Source: Bacteroidia bacterium (lineage in GTDB: Bacteria; Bacteroidota; Bacteroidia; Chitinophagales; UBA2359). From it: a stretch of DNA of 60,531 nucleotides. Under the pieces are notes generated by a model. The model searched no databases and had not been told where the DNA came from. It was given only the letters and a program-made list of their open reading frames with translations. Below, in pieces: positions 1-8,036 of this stretch (position 1 is its first letter; every line of letters begins with the position of its first letter). Both the position numbers and the translations under genes were made by a program. Where the stretch lies: positions 1 to 60,531 of the forward strand of contig JAUHXA010000045.1 in assembly GCA_030427245.1 (NCBI GenBank). The letters are read 5' to 3'.

Positions 1-710
1 AATACTAATTTTTAAAAAATGATGAAAAATGATTTAAAAATGTCGTGCTGAAATTCCTAAGGAAATCCATCACTACTCCTAGTAGACGTTTTTGAGGTTG
101 CCAATTGCAGAAAATTTGAAAAAAAAATTTGAAAAAGACAGTCAATTAATAATTCCAAATATTTTTTTTCCTTTGGTGCTTGATTATAAGGATACTAATA
201 AAAACAGAATGGTTTTGAAGAAAAGAGTTGGCATGTTGATTTTGCTTCAATTTTTCCGTTTGGGTATTTTATAAGAAAAAGTAAGTGTTTTCTTAGTAAT
301 GGAGGAATTGAAGGAAAAGGGGGTTGGTTTTGCTTGTATGAACGGAAACTTTGCCAACAGTCGAAGACTTTAGCAACAGTTGGAGTGGTGGAGTCGCTCA
401 CCTGTTGGCAAGGTTGAAAACCATTGCCACAATTTGTTTCGAAACCTCGGGAGTTTCACTACATTGGTTGCTTCGACAAATCAAGTGAAACCTTGTCAAC
501 AGTTGGACAGAACACACTCATTCCTAATTAATTCCCTTTCACTCCCAAATTATTACGTTTCATTCTAATCAACCAAAGTAAAATAGATATTTTAGTGTAT
601 TTTAGCTATGCAAATAACAATAAAAGCATAAAAACTAATGAAAGTAAAGGATTAAGCTTTTAAAGACACTACTAATGTAAAACTTATACCCTAATAGAAC
701 AATAACCCTA
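1..710. other. Intergenic region without a recognisable gene
   Basis: No convincing gene is visible. The short open frames here have no recognisable domain, are low in complexity and lack a good start. The stretch contains a cluster of REP-like inverted words (348-503, listed separately) and ends at a strong hairpin terminator (711-748). An addB gene, the usual partner of addA, is not present here. Something transcribed toward the terminator, such as a small RNA or a gene ending left of the window, is possible but not shown. Confidence 0.6.
348..503. repeat. Cluster of REP-like inverted words
   Basis: The word ACTTTGCCAACAG at 348-360 is nearly the reverse complement of CTGTTGGCAAGGTT at 402-415. 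A third copy, GAAACCTTGTCAACAG at 488-503, is again inverted relative to the second, so the region can fold in two alternative long-loop hairpins. A short palindromic GTTTCGAAAC lies between them. The pattern resembles intergenic REP-type elements, but no other copy of this word was found in the window. Confidence 0.45.
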
Positions 711-748
711 AACGCCTTGTGGAGTTTCCTTCATCAAGGCGTTTTTTT
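711..748 (+). terminator. Intrinsic terminator upstream of addA
   Basis: A 9-bp perfect stem (AACGCCTTG at 711-719 with CAAGGCGTT at 735-743) is followed directly by a T run. The loop can form a further small GGA/TCC pair. It ends a rightward transcript from the left. It also shows that the longest addA frame, which opens at 719 inside this hairpin, is not the real protein start. Confidence 0.8.
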
Positions 749-817
749 ATTACCCTACCATTGCTTTTTATCCTATTTTTGTTCTTCAAAAAATTTCTTC
801 ATCATTCAAAATCTTCA

Positions 818-3800
818 ATGCCTCTTACCATTTACAAATCCTCGGCAGGTTCAGGTAAAACCTACACACTCGTCAAAGAGTACGTCAGCTTATTGATTCG
901 TCGCCCTCACGAATTTAGGAACATATTGGCGATTACTTTCACCAACAAGGCAACCGACGAAATGAAGGGGCGAATCATTGAAGCCCTCTCCTTATTGGCA
1001 GACGAAAAGTTTGAAGGATTGGCAAAACAATTGGCGAAGGAAAATCCAAAATTGAAGTCAACAGACATTCCCAAAAATGCCCAAATTGCTCTTCAAAACA
1101 TTCTCCACAGCTATTCCGAGTTCAGTGTCAGTACGATAGACAGTTTTTTTCAGCGAGTCTTGCGGGTATTTGCCAAAGAGTTGAAGCTGCCTCTTCGATA
1201 CGAAGTTGAGATGGATAGAACCTTCGTTCTCGACCAAATTACCGCACACCTCATGCTCGATATTGGTCAAATTGAGGGATTGACCAATTGGCTCGAAAAC
1301 TTTGCATTTTCCCAAATTGAAGAGGACAAAGGCTGGAACATTGAGCGCAATATTCGGGAATTGGGTCAGCAAATTTTTAGGGAGGAAGTTTGGGAACGTT
1401 TGATGCAAGAAGATGAGAAAGCGACAAGCGAAAATAGCTTGCAAGAAAGTAAGGAAAATGAAAGTAATCTTAGAAATTTAAATGCCAAACAAAAAGAAGC
1501 TGCAAAAAACAAAAAAGCGCAGAACATTCGAGAGTTGCGCTACAAAAGATTAAAGAAAATCATTGATGAACTTTGGACTATCAAACGAGGTTTTGAGAAG
1601 ACATTGAAGGATTGGGGAAAAGAAGCGATGGACATCATTGAAGGTTACGGATTGAAACTCACAGACTTCAAGCCAGGTACTGCCAATTTTTTTGAAAACA
1701 TTCAAAAAGGAAAATACAATAGAGGAGTCACTTTAGAAAAAATCTACAACGGCAATACCGATGCTTGGCGAGCACAAAAAGCTGCAAAAAAAGCAATCAT
1801 TGACCAAGCTGTTCACAGCAGTTTGCAGGATATTTTGGTGGAAGCAATTGACTATCACGACAAAAACCTGATGATGTACACTTCTGCGAGCGAGGTATTG
1901 AAGAACATCTATGTCTATGGTATTTTGAACGACCTCAAAGACAAGTTGCGAGACTATCGGACGGACAATAATATGATGCTCATTTCGGATACCAACAATG
2001 TATTGAAGGCAGCGATTTCGGACCACGATACGCCCTTTGTATTTGAAAAAGTAGGTGTGGTTTTCAAACACATTTTGATTGACGAATTTCAAGACACCTC
2101 TGATTACCAATGGGAAAACCTCAAGCCTTTGGTCATCAATTCGCTTTCGGATGGTAATTTTTCGCTGGCAGTAGGCGACATCAAACAGAGCATTTACCGT
2201 TGGCGAGGCGGCAATATGAAACTCTTAATGTCGGGAATCAAAGAGGCTTTGTCGGGTTTTATGGAAAAAGATTCCGTTCAAAACCTCTCACACAATTGGC
2301 GAAGTCGAGAACACATCGTTGCCTTCAACAATGCCTTTTTTGCAACGGCGGCCAACGTATTGGCAAATACGCTCCAAATTCCCGAAGCTCAACAACTGAC
2401 CAACGCTTATGAAGGAGTCAAGCAGGACATCCAAAATATGGGCGGCGGATTTGTGAAAGTCGAGTTTTTGCCATCTGGAAACTGGAAAGAAGACGCAGGA
2501 GAGCGAATGTTGTCGACCATTGCAGAACTGCAAAAAGAAGGCAAGTCTTTGAGGGATATTGCCATTTTGGTGCGAACCAATTTGGAGGGCAGCGACATTG
2601 CCGAAAAACTGGCTGCTGCGGGTATCAAGGTGATTTCTTCTGAATCCTTGCTTTTGAAAAATTCACCTAAAGTGATGCTCTTAATGAGCATTTTACGCTA
2701 TTTATCCGACCACCGCAATGTAATCGCTAAAACCGAAATCTTAGTGCATTGGCTGCAAGTCAGAGGGAAAGCGGACGAAATTGACCACAGTATTTATACC
2801 GACCACCAAATCAAAGAAAGCGAAACCGAAACCGAATCGGAAAATGAAAAGGAACAGAAAGCCGAAGAAGAAGTACAGAGTCTTTTTCGCCAATTATTGC
2901 CTCCTCGTTTTCACGAAGACATTGCAGATTTGGTCAAAAAACCTTTGTACGAACTCATAGAATTACTCATTGAAGTCCTCCAACTCAACGATCATGCCGA
3001 TGCTTATATCCAGCGTTTTCAAGACTTGGTTTTGGAACACAACAGCACCAAAAGTGCGGATGTCAATCACTTTTTGGATTGGTGGAACGACCACGAAGAC
3101 AGCGATAAAACGTCTATCATCGTACCGAAGGGTGAAGATGCAGTGACAATTATCACGATTCACAAGGCCAAAGGTTTGGAGTTTCCGATTGTGTTGATGC
3201 CCTACTGCGATTGGTCTTTGACTCCCAAAATGAACTCCATTATTTGGACTTCAAGTGACCAAGCTCCTTTTGATGAAATGGGCCCTTTGCCCTTGAAATT
3301 CAGCAACAACCTGCAAAATTCTTATTTCCGAGACGACTACGAAAAGGAACTGCTACTCACCTACATTGACAACCTCAATGTGCTGTATGTAGCATTCACT
3401 CGACCTATCGAACGCCTATATATTTTCACGAAAGAGGTCAAGCGAGGGGGTAGTTTGAACAGTGTGTATCAGTTGTTAGATGCAAGCCTTCAAAGCGATG
3501 ATTTTGAATACAACCAAAATTTTGACAATTCAACGGCTTCGTTCTCGCTGCCTCAAGGCTTTGAAGAAAATCTGGCAGATGCTGACGACAAAGAAGAAGA
3601 GTCCAATCAAGTCCTCAACCTCACGACCTATCTCTGCAACGATTACCAAGACAAAATCACGATTCGCTCCGATTCCGAAAAGTTTTTCATGCTATTTGAC
3701 AATGAAAAATCGGATGCCATCAAAATGGGGCAGAAAATACACACCGTTTTGGAGAAAATGGTCTTCGCCAACGATTTGGAGAAGGTCATGCGCCAACTCC

Positions 3801-4147
3801 AAATTCAAGGCATCGTGCAAGCCGATGATTTACCTACTATCCGAACACGTATCCAAACAGCTTTTCAAAATGCCAAAGTACAAAACTGGTTTTCAAACGA
3901 GTGGGAGGTTTTGGCAGAACGCCGACTCCTCCGAAATCGTCAAATTTACATTCCCGACCGTGTGCTTGCTAAAGGCAATGAGGTAATTGTAATTGACTAC
4001 AAAACAGGTAATAAAGAAGCTAAGCACAGGAAACAGGTCAATCGTTATGCAAATATTTTGGAGGGCATGGGTTATCGGGTGATGGAGAAGTATTTGTTGT
4101 ACGTTGGAGAGAAAATGGAGATTGTGGAAGTGGGAAGCGAGATGTAG
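818..4147 (+). CDS. addA: AddA-like UvrD/RecB-family helicase-nuclease
   Basis: ATP-dependent helicase with a C-terminal nuclease, as in AddAB/RecBCD-type enzymes that process double-strand breaks for recombination. From the chosen ATG the protein has 1109 residues. Visible motifs in order are Walker A SSAGSGKT (residues 8-15), DEFQDT (motif II), IKQSIYRWRGG, TIHKAKGLEFP, LYVAFTRP (motif VI), GQKIHTVLE and, near residue 1060, VIDYKTG, the PD-(D/E)XK nuclease signature. The frame opens 33 codons earlier, but those codons lie in and just after the hairpin terminator at 711-748 and encode an unrelated hydrophobic stretch, so ATG 818 is preferred. No addB is adjacent. The last codons and the stop fall inside the first unit of a 7-bp tandem repeat. 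Confidence 0.9.
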   Translation: MPLTIYKSSAGSGKTYTLVKEYVSLLIRRPHEFRNILAITFTNKATDEMKGRIIEALSLLADEKFEGLAKQLAKENPKLKSTDIPKNAQIALQNILHSYSEFSVSTIDSFFQRVLRVFAKELKLPLRYEVEMDRTFVLDQITAHLMLDIGQIEGLTNWLENFAFSQIEEDKGWNIERNIRELGQQIFREEVWERLMQEDEKATSENSLQESKENESNLRNLNAKQKEAAKNKKAQNIRELRYKRLKKIIDELWTIKRGFEKTLKDWGKEAMDIIEGYGLKLTDFKPGTANFFENIQKGKYNRGVTLEKIYNGNTDAWRAQKAAKKAIIDQAVHSSLQDILVEAIDYHDKNLMMYTSASEVLKNIYVYGILNDLKDKLRDYRTDNNMMLISDTNNVLKAAISDHDTPFVFEKVGVVFKHILIDEFQDTSDYQWENLKPLVINSLSDGNFSLAVGDIKQSIYRWRGGNMKLLMSGIKEALSGFMEKDSVQNLSHNWRSREHIVAFNNAFFATAANVLANTLQIPEAQQLTNAYEGVKQDIQNMGGGFVKVEFLPSGNWKEDAGERMLSTIAELQKEGKSLRDIAILVRTNLEGSDIAEKLAAAGIKVISSESLLLKNSPKVMLLMSILRYLSDHRNVIAKTEILVHWLQVRGKADEIDHSIYTDHQIKESETETESENEKEQKAEEEVQSLFRQLLPPRFHEDIADLVKKPLYELIELLIEVLQLNDHADAYIQRFQDLVLEHNSTKSADVNHFLDWWNDHEDSDKTSIIVPKGEDAVTIITIHKAKGLEFPIVLMPYCDWSLTPKMNSIIWTSSDQAPFDEMGPLPLKFSNNLQNSYFRDDYEKELLLTYIDNLNVLYVAFTRPIERLYIFTKEVKRGGSLNSVYQLLDASLQSDDFEYNQNFDNSTASFSLPQGFEENLADADDKEEESNQVLNLTTYLCNDYQDKITIRSDSEKFFMLFDNEKSDAIKMGQKIHTVLEKMVFANDLEKVMRQLQIQGIVQADDLPTIRTRIQTAFQNAKVQNWFSNEWEVLAERRLLRNRQIYIPDRVLAKGNEVIVIDYKTGNKEAKHRKQVNRYANILEGMGYRVMEKYLLYVGEKMEIVEVGSEM

Positions 4148-4182
4148 GATGTAGGATGTAGGATGTAGGATGTAGGATGTAG
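4141..4182. repeat. 7-bp tandem repeat, six units
   Basis: Six perfect copies of GATGTAG. The first copy supplies the end of the addA coding region, including its TAG stop at 4145-4147. The array is followed at once by the first copy of a 70-bp module. Confidence 0.95.
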
Positions 4183-4252
4183 GGGAAAATAGTGCAGAAC
4201 TCGCCAACATCCAAGGGATTTGGCGACGTTCGGAACGGTAAATTAGGACAAA
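4183..4252. repeat. 70-bp module, copy 1
   Basis: The first of two identical 70-bp modules, starting GGGAAAATAGTGCAG and ending TTAGGACAAA. Inside are an inverted pair TCGCCAA / TTGGCGA and the palindrome CGTTCGGAACG, so the unit can fold as a REP-like structure. It separates the two heptamer arrays. Confidence 0.9.
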
Positions 4253-4420
4253 GATGTAAGATGTAAGATGTAAGATGTAGGATGTAGGATGTAAGATGTA
4301 GGATGTAGGATGTAGGATGTAAGATGTAGGATGTAAGATGTAGGATGTAGGATGTAGGATGTAAGATGTAAGATGTAAGATGTAGGATGTAGGATGTAGG
4401 ATGTAGGATGTAGGATGTAG
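4253..4420. repeat. 7-bp tandem repeat, 24 units
   Basis: Twenty-four uninterrupted heptamers, each GATGTAG or GATGTAA, with no indels. The A/G variation at the seventh position is interspersed through the array. Any protein-like reading of it (repeats of SYILHPT on the minus strand) is a by-product of the heptamer. Such arrays can change copy number by slippage. Confidence 0.95.
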
Positions 4421-4490
4421 GGGAAAATAGTGCAGAACTCGCCAACATCCAAGGGATTTGGCGACGTTCGGAACGGTAAATTAGGACAAA
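4421..4490. repeat. 70-bp module, copy 2
   Basis: An exact second copy of the module at 4183-4252, directly after the 24-unit array. The heptamer-plus-module block has therefore been duplicated in tandem. Just after it, CTCGCCAAATCC at 4495-4506 resembles part of the module in inverted orientation. Confidence 0.9.
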
Positions 4491-4560
4491 CAACCTCGCC
4501 AAATCCGATGTTCAGAATAGTGAAAAAGGCAAGAAACAGCAAAATTTGATGCTTTTTTAG

Positions 4561-4568
4561 TAAATTTG
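4561..4568 (+). promoter_or_regulatory. Candidate -7 box for the DUF6580 gene
   Basis: TAAATTTG matches the Bacteroidota TAnnTTTG box and lies about 100 bases before the start at 4669. No well-spaced TTG -33 element is visible, so only the box supports the call. Confidence 0.35.
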
Positions 4569-4668
4569 TAGTACAACAAAATTTAAACGAGTGAGAAGAA
4601 AAATAACACATTTTATTCATTATCTCTCCTCTCACTTCCTACTTCTCTCATCTAAAGAATAATTCATC

Positions 4669-5238
4669 ATGGATAAAAAAGCAACACAACGCAAGTGGTT
4701 CGTATTGGGTACATTCGTATTTTTGGCAGCATTGAGCCGCCTACTCCCCCACCCGCCCAACTTCACACCCATTGGTAGCATGGCACTCTTTGGAGCAGCC
4801 TATTTTTCTCGCAAATATTTGGCATTTTTAGTGCCTATTTTGGCGTTTTGGGTGAGTGATTTGGTTTTGAACAATGTAGTCTACTCAGCTTATTTTGACT
4901 CCTTTTCGTGGTTCAGCCCTGCATTATTGTGGAGTTGTGCAGCGATGGTTTTGATTGTCGTAATTGGTCGACATTTCCTGAAAAAAATCAATTTGACCAC
5001 TCTGATTGGTAGTAGCCTTTTAGCTTCTGTGGTGTTTTTTCTGCTCTCCAACTTTGGCACTTGGGCAAGCGGCACAATGTATCCGATGAATTTTGGAGGT
5101 TTGATGGCTTGTTTTGCAGCAGGGATTCCTTTCTTTGGCAATACAGTAGCAGGTAATTTGTTTTACACTGCTTTGTTGTTTGGAGGTTTTGAAGCCTTGA
5201 AAAGTCAATTGCCTTATTTGCAGAAGCAGGTGGCGTAG
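4669..5238 (+). CDS. DUF6580 membrane protein, putative ECF-type substrate-binding component
   Basis: A 189-residue integral membrane protein with about five hydrophobic segments. Its N-terminal part, with SRLLPHPPNFTPIGSMALFG around residues 23-42, and a C-terminal GNTVAGNLFYTALLFG segment are typical of the DUF6580 family, whose members resemble the S components of energy-coupling-factor vitamin transporters. That assignment is from family knowledge; the substrate cannot be read here. No ECF ATPase or T component is adjacent and no riboswitch is visible in the leader, which is filled by repeats. It is convergent with the TPR gene, with a bidirectional hairpin between them. Confidence 0.75.
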   Translation: MDKKATQRKWFVLGTFVFLAALSRLLPHPPNFTPIGSMALFGAAYFSRKYLAFLVPILAFWVSDLVLNNVVYSAYFDSFSWFSPALLWSCAAMVLIVVIGRHFLKKINLTTLIGSSLLASVVFFLLSNFGTWASGTMYPMNFGGLMACFAAGIPFFGNTVAGNLFYTALLFGGFEALKSQLPYLQKQVA

Positions 5239-5254
5239 TGATTTGTGATTACAT

Positions 5255-5303
5255 GATTTTTGAGGTTTGATTGGTGATATTTAAAAATCAAACCTCAAAA
5301 ATC
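5255..5303. terminator. Bidirectional terminator hairpin
   Basis: A perfect 18-bp inverted repeat (5255-5272 with 5286-5303) with a 13-base loop. It lies between the convergent DUF6580 and TPR genes and could stop transcription from both sides. The stem itself carries runs of A and T at its ends. Confidence 0.8.
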
Positions 5304-5322
5304 ACATATCGTATCAGACTTT

Positions 5323-6198
5323 CTATTCTCCTAATTCTTTCATACGCTCCATTCTTGCCTTCTCATTCGCCATCATCCACGGGTCTTTTGACAATTTTTC
5401 ATACGCCAATTTGAAGAAAGGGCGGGCTTTGTCCGTATCCTTCAAAGTCCAAAAACACTCTGCAATTTCTTCCCAAATATAGCCCGATGAATCTACCCCT
5501 TCTGCCTCTTGTAGTGCTTTTTGTTGTAGTTTCAAGGCTTCTTCTACTCTCCCTAAAGAACGGTAAGTTTTGGCGATACACCATTTAGCGATACCAATAC
5601 TTCGCTCATTGCCATGCTCTTTCTGCCATTCCAAGGCTTTTTCAAACATCTCTAAGGCTTTTTCGTACTCTTTTTTGTCGTGATAAGACCAACCCATATT
5701 GTTGTAAAGTGAGCCCAACCACAATTTTGCCCTTTTATCCTCTGATTTCTCCGCCAAAGCCACCGCCATTTCTTCCCACTTCAACTTTTCTTGGGGACGA
5801 GCCATTTCTGCGTAAGCCACCATGTGTAGAGCATCAACGGCATAGTAATCTTCACCTACCGATTCTGCCAATTGCCAAGCCTCTTTAAACAAGGGTATTG
5901 CTTTGGCTTGCTGTTGAGAAGAATTGAAGGCACGCCCTCTTTCGAGTAAATAGCGAACTTTGATTCTGTGTTCACCTGTATGATTTTGAAGCCATTCCTC
6001 CACACCATTTAGGGTTTCATGCGCTGCTTCAAAATTGCGCTGTAAACCTTGTGTACGAGCAATTTGAGTCAACAATTCAGCCTTGTAGGTTTCATTTTTT
6101 AAAGCCTCAGCTTGTGGCAACAATTCACGAAATTTTTCTTCTGTTTCTTTGGGATTACCAAAGTTCCAAAGTTTATTAAAATCAGGAAGTCCTTGCAT
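5323..6198 (-). CDS. Tetratricopeptide repeat protein, cytoplasmic
   Basis: A 291-residue protein made almost entirely of TPR-like helical hairpins. Clear units include ALEMFEKALEWQKEHGNERS and AKTYRSLGRVEEALKLQQKA in the second half. There is no signal peptide or membrane segment, so it is probably a cytoplasmic scaffold or protein-binding module. The partner and pathway are unknown. It is monocistronic as far as can be seen: a terminator hairpin follows it, and the upstream gene (6453-6821) is separated by about 250 bases containing another hairpin. Confidence 0.75.
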   Translation of the reverse strand: MQGLPDFNKLWNFGNPKETEEKFRELLPQAEALKNETYKAELLTQIARTQGLQRNFEAAHETLNGVEEWLQNHTGEHRIKVRYLLERGRAFNSSQQQAKAIPLFKEAWQLAESVGEDYYAVDALHMVAYAEMARPQEKLKWEEMAVALAEKSEDKRAKLWLGSLYNNMGWSYHDKKEYEKALEMFEKALEWQKEHGNERSIGIAKWCIAKTYRSLGRVEEALKLQQKALQEAEGVDSSGYIWEEIAECFWTLKDTDKARPFFKLAYEKLSKDPWMMANEKARMERMKELGE

Positions 6199-6334
6199 TT
6201 TTTTATTACGATTGTTTTGATGTAAGAGATTTCATTTTTCAGGAAACCTCTCTACTATGAGTTTGAAATGAAGCTTAATACTAAATAAAAGTAGTCATTT
6301 TACAAAATCATTGAAAGTTAAAGAACCTTAAAGC

Positions 6335-6373
6335 AAAAATGGCCTGCCTCCAAAATTGAAGCAAGCCATTTTT
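6335..6373. terminator. Terminator hairpin downstream of the VOC gene
   Basis: AAAAATGGC at 6335-6343 pairs with GCCATTTTT at 6365-6373, and inner TGC/GCA pairs extend the stem. On the minus strand it follows the VOC gene and ends in a T run. It is A/T-flanked on both sides and so may act in both directions. Confidence 0.6.
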
Positions 6374-6452
6374 AAGTCACGGATTGTGATGCAGTAACAT
6401 CATGAAACTAAAGACGCATTGTAGTAAAATCTTTTATGGATTATCTCTCCTG

Positions 6453-6821
6453 CTACCCTGCTGAATGAAACGCCATTTTGTTTCCTTCGCTATCCATAAA
6501 AATGGCGAAATAACCGATTTCATCAGAGATTTTAGTTTTCGGTACAACCACTTCACCTCCTGCCGCAGCGACCCTCGCCAAAGGAACAGCTAAGTCTTCA
6601 CCACCATTGAGATACACCAAAGAACCAGAACTTCCAGGCTCGTAGCCTTCAGCACAACAAACTGCACCGCCTACACCTTGACCTTCCATTGGTAGGAATG
6701 CCATTTTCGCTCCAATGATTTCTTGTTTGTGTAAAGGTGCACCCAAAACTGTGCTGTAAAATTCTATTGCTCTCTCGTAGTTGTTGGCTGGAATTTCAAA
6801 CCAATTGATTGCATTTGCCAT
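6453..6821 (-). CDS. VOC (glyoxalase/bleomycin-resistance fold) family protein
   Basis: A 122-residue single-domain protein with the beta-alpha-beta-beta-beta repeats of the vicinal oxygen chelate fold. N-terminal INWFEIPANNYERAIEFYS and C-terminal IFMDSEGNKMAFHS are typical of a small VOC subfamily. The usual first metal-binding histidine is replaced (NWFEI), as is common in this subfamily, so a metal-dependent reaction is not assured. Substrate unknown. Transcribed divergently from the IS607-disrupted gene. Confidence 0.8.
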   Translation of the reverse strand: MANAINWFEIPANNYERAIEFYSTVLGAPLHKQEIIGAKMAFLPMEGQGVGGAVCCAEGYEPGSSGSLVYLNGGEDLAVPLARVAAAGGEVVVPKTKISDEIGYFAIFMDSEGNKMAFHSAG

Positions 6822-6897
6822 TGTTAAAATAATTTTTTGTTAAAGAAAAATGTTAAAATAGATAGTTTTATTCTAACCATCGTTTTGATTTCTACTG

Positions 6898-6905
6898 CAA
6901 ATCTA
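6898..6905 (-). promoter_or_regulatory. Candidate -7 box for the VOC gene
   Basis: On the minus strand this reads TAGATTTG, a match to TAnnTTTG, about 77 bases before the VOC start at 6821. No clear -33 TTG is seen at the usual spacing. Confidence 0.3.
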
Positions 6906-7034
6906 AGCCATACTACTAAATAAATTAGCATGAAAGAAAATAAAAACGTAGTAAAAACTTGAAGCTTAAATTTTTACTTTTCGCTTATTATCAATAAATT
7001 GTAATGATTCTATAAATAAAAAACGTAGAAAACA

Positions 7035-7411
7035 ATGGCGAAGAAAGGAGGGTTATTTCAGTTGATTGCTGCAATGAGCAAAGCCGAGAAACGACATTTT
7101 CGGCAATATGCAAAGGCAAACAGTTTGTCTTCTAATTATCTGGATTTGTTTGAAGCAATTGAAGGACAGAAAAGGTATGATGAAAAAACAATCAAGCTGC
7201 AATTCAAGGGTAAAGCCTTTGTGCGTCAATTGCATGTCACCAAAAACTACCTACAAAACTTCCTCCTCAAAAGCCTTAGAGCCTTTCACCAAAAACCTTC
7301 AAAAGATGCAGAGTTGAAGGATTTACTGCGGGATGTGGAATGGATGTTTGCCAAAGGTTTACATCATCACTGTCATTACGCTTTGGAGAAGGCAGAAAAA
7401 ATAGCGAGGGT
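7035..7411 (+). pseudogene. 5' part of a conserved gene interrupted by an IS607-family element
   Basis: Encodes the first 125 codons of an alpha-helical protein beginning MAKKGGLFQLIAAMSKAEKR. Past 7411 the frame runs into the insertion and picks up 12 element-derived codons (KNNRSKNSIIL and neighbours) before a stop at 7448. Joining GGT at 7409-7411 to the base after GGT at 9271-9273 restores one uninterrupted 488-codon frame through the junction, reading ARV-YELYTG. Function is unknown. The long helical, TPR-like C-terminal part and the conserved SKAEKRHF start resemble a family of Bacteroidota hypotheticals; I do not recognise a characterised member. Confidence 0.85.
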
Positions 7412-7444
7412 AAAAAATAATCGTTCAAAAAATAGTATTATATT

Positions 7445-7466
7445 ATAAAATACAGTATTTTTGAGC
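7445..7466. repeat. Left-end subterminal palindromic motif of the IS607 element
   Basis: Contains AAAATACAGTATTTT (7447-7461), a perfect 15-bp palindrome with 7-bp arms. The same ATAAAATAC...TATTTTT motif occurs at the right end (9247-9270). It overlaps the probable tnpA promoter region and ends one base before the tnpA ATG. A recombinase-binding role is inferred from the matching copies at both ends. Confidence 0.6.
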
Positions 7467-8036
7467 ATGAAATTATCCAAATGGGCAGACCTTCAAGGCA
7501 TTACTTATCAAGCTGCATGGAAACAATTCAAGGCAGGCAAAATTTCGGGAGCTTATCAATTGGAAACAGGTACGATTATCGTTCCTAAGCAGCCCTCTAC
7601 TTTCAAGCCCGATAAAAATGTTGTCTATGTTCGGGTATCTTCCCATGGTCAAAAAACAGATTTGAAACGACAAGAAGAACGTTTATTGGCTTTCTGTGCT
7701 GCTCGTGGGTGGATTGTTCATAGAGTGGTTAGAGAAATAGCTAGTGGATTGAACGACAAACGCCCCAAACTTGAAAAAGTGCTTTTAGATGAAAGTGTAG
7801 GGCGAATTATAGTAGAACACAAAGATAGATTTGCTCGTTTTGGAACATATTACATAGAGAAGTTATTACAATTGCAAGGTAGAGAATTAGTTATCATCAA
7901 TGAAGCAACTGAAGACAAAGAAGATTTGATGCAAGATTTTGTAAGTATCATTACTTCCTTTGTTGCAAGAATATATGGACAAAGAAGAAGCAAAAGAAAA
8001 AAGGCAGCTATTTTAAAAGTGTTGGAAGAAGAATGA
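7467..8036 (+). CDS. tnpA: IS607-family serine recombinase (transposase TnpA)
   Basis: A 189-residue recombinase with an N-terminal MerR-like helix-turn-helix (residues about 1-40) followed by a resolvase catalytic domain with YVRVSSHGQ; Ser58 is the likely nucleophile and Arg56 is conserved. It cuts and exchanges strands at GG dinucleotides in this family, which matches the GGT shared by both junctions. An in-frame TTG lies two codons upstream, but ATG 7467 gives the usual MKLSKWAD start. The stop overlaps the tnpB ATG by four bases, so the two genes are probably translationally coupled. No frameshift or missing motif is seen. Confidence 0.95.
   Translation: MKLSKWADLQGITYQAAWKQFKAGKISGAYQLETGTIIVPKQPSTFKPDKNVVYVRVSSHGQKTDLKRQEERLLAFCAARGWIVHRVVREIASGLNDKRPKLEKVLLDESVGRIIVEHKDRFARFGTYYIEKLLQLQGRELVIINEATEDKEDLMQDFVSIITSFVARIYGQRRSKRKKAAILKVLEEE

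Noticed and set aside
92-568. Three short frames in the left end
   Set aside because: Low complexity, no domain and no promoter; they overlap REP-like inverted words.
719-817. Longest possible N-terminal extension of addA
   Set aside because: It starts inside a strong hairpin terminator and encodes an unrelated hydrophobic stretch; the family-like start is ATG 818.
4141-4490. Possible CRISPR-like array
   Set aside because: The unit is seven bases with no spacers, and the 70-bp modules are identical to each other.
4038-4635. Minus-strand open frames with repeated SYILHPT or SYILHLT
   Set aside because: They arise from the 7-bp tandem repeats; no domain or independent start is visible.
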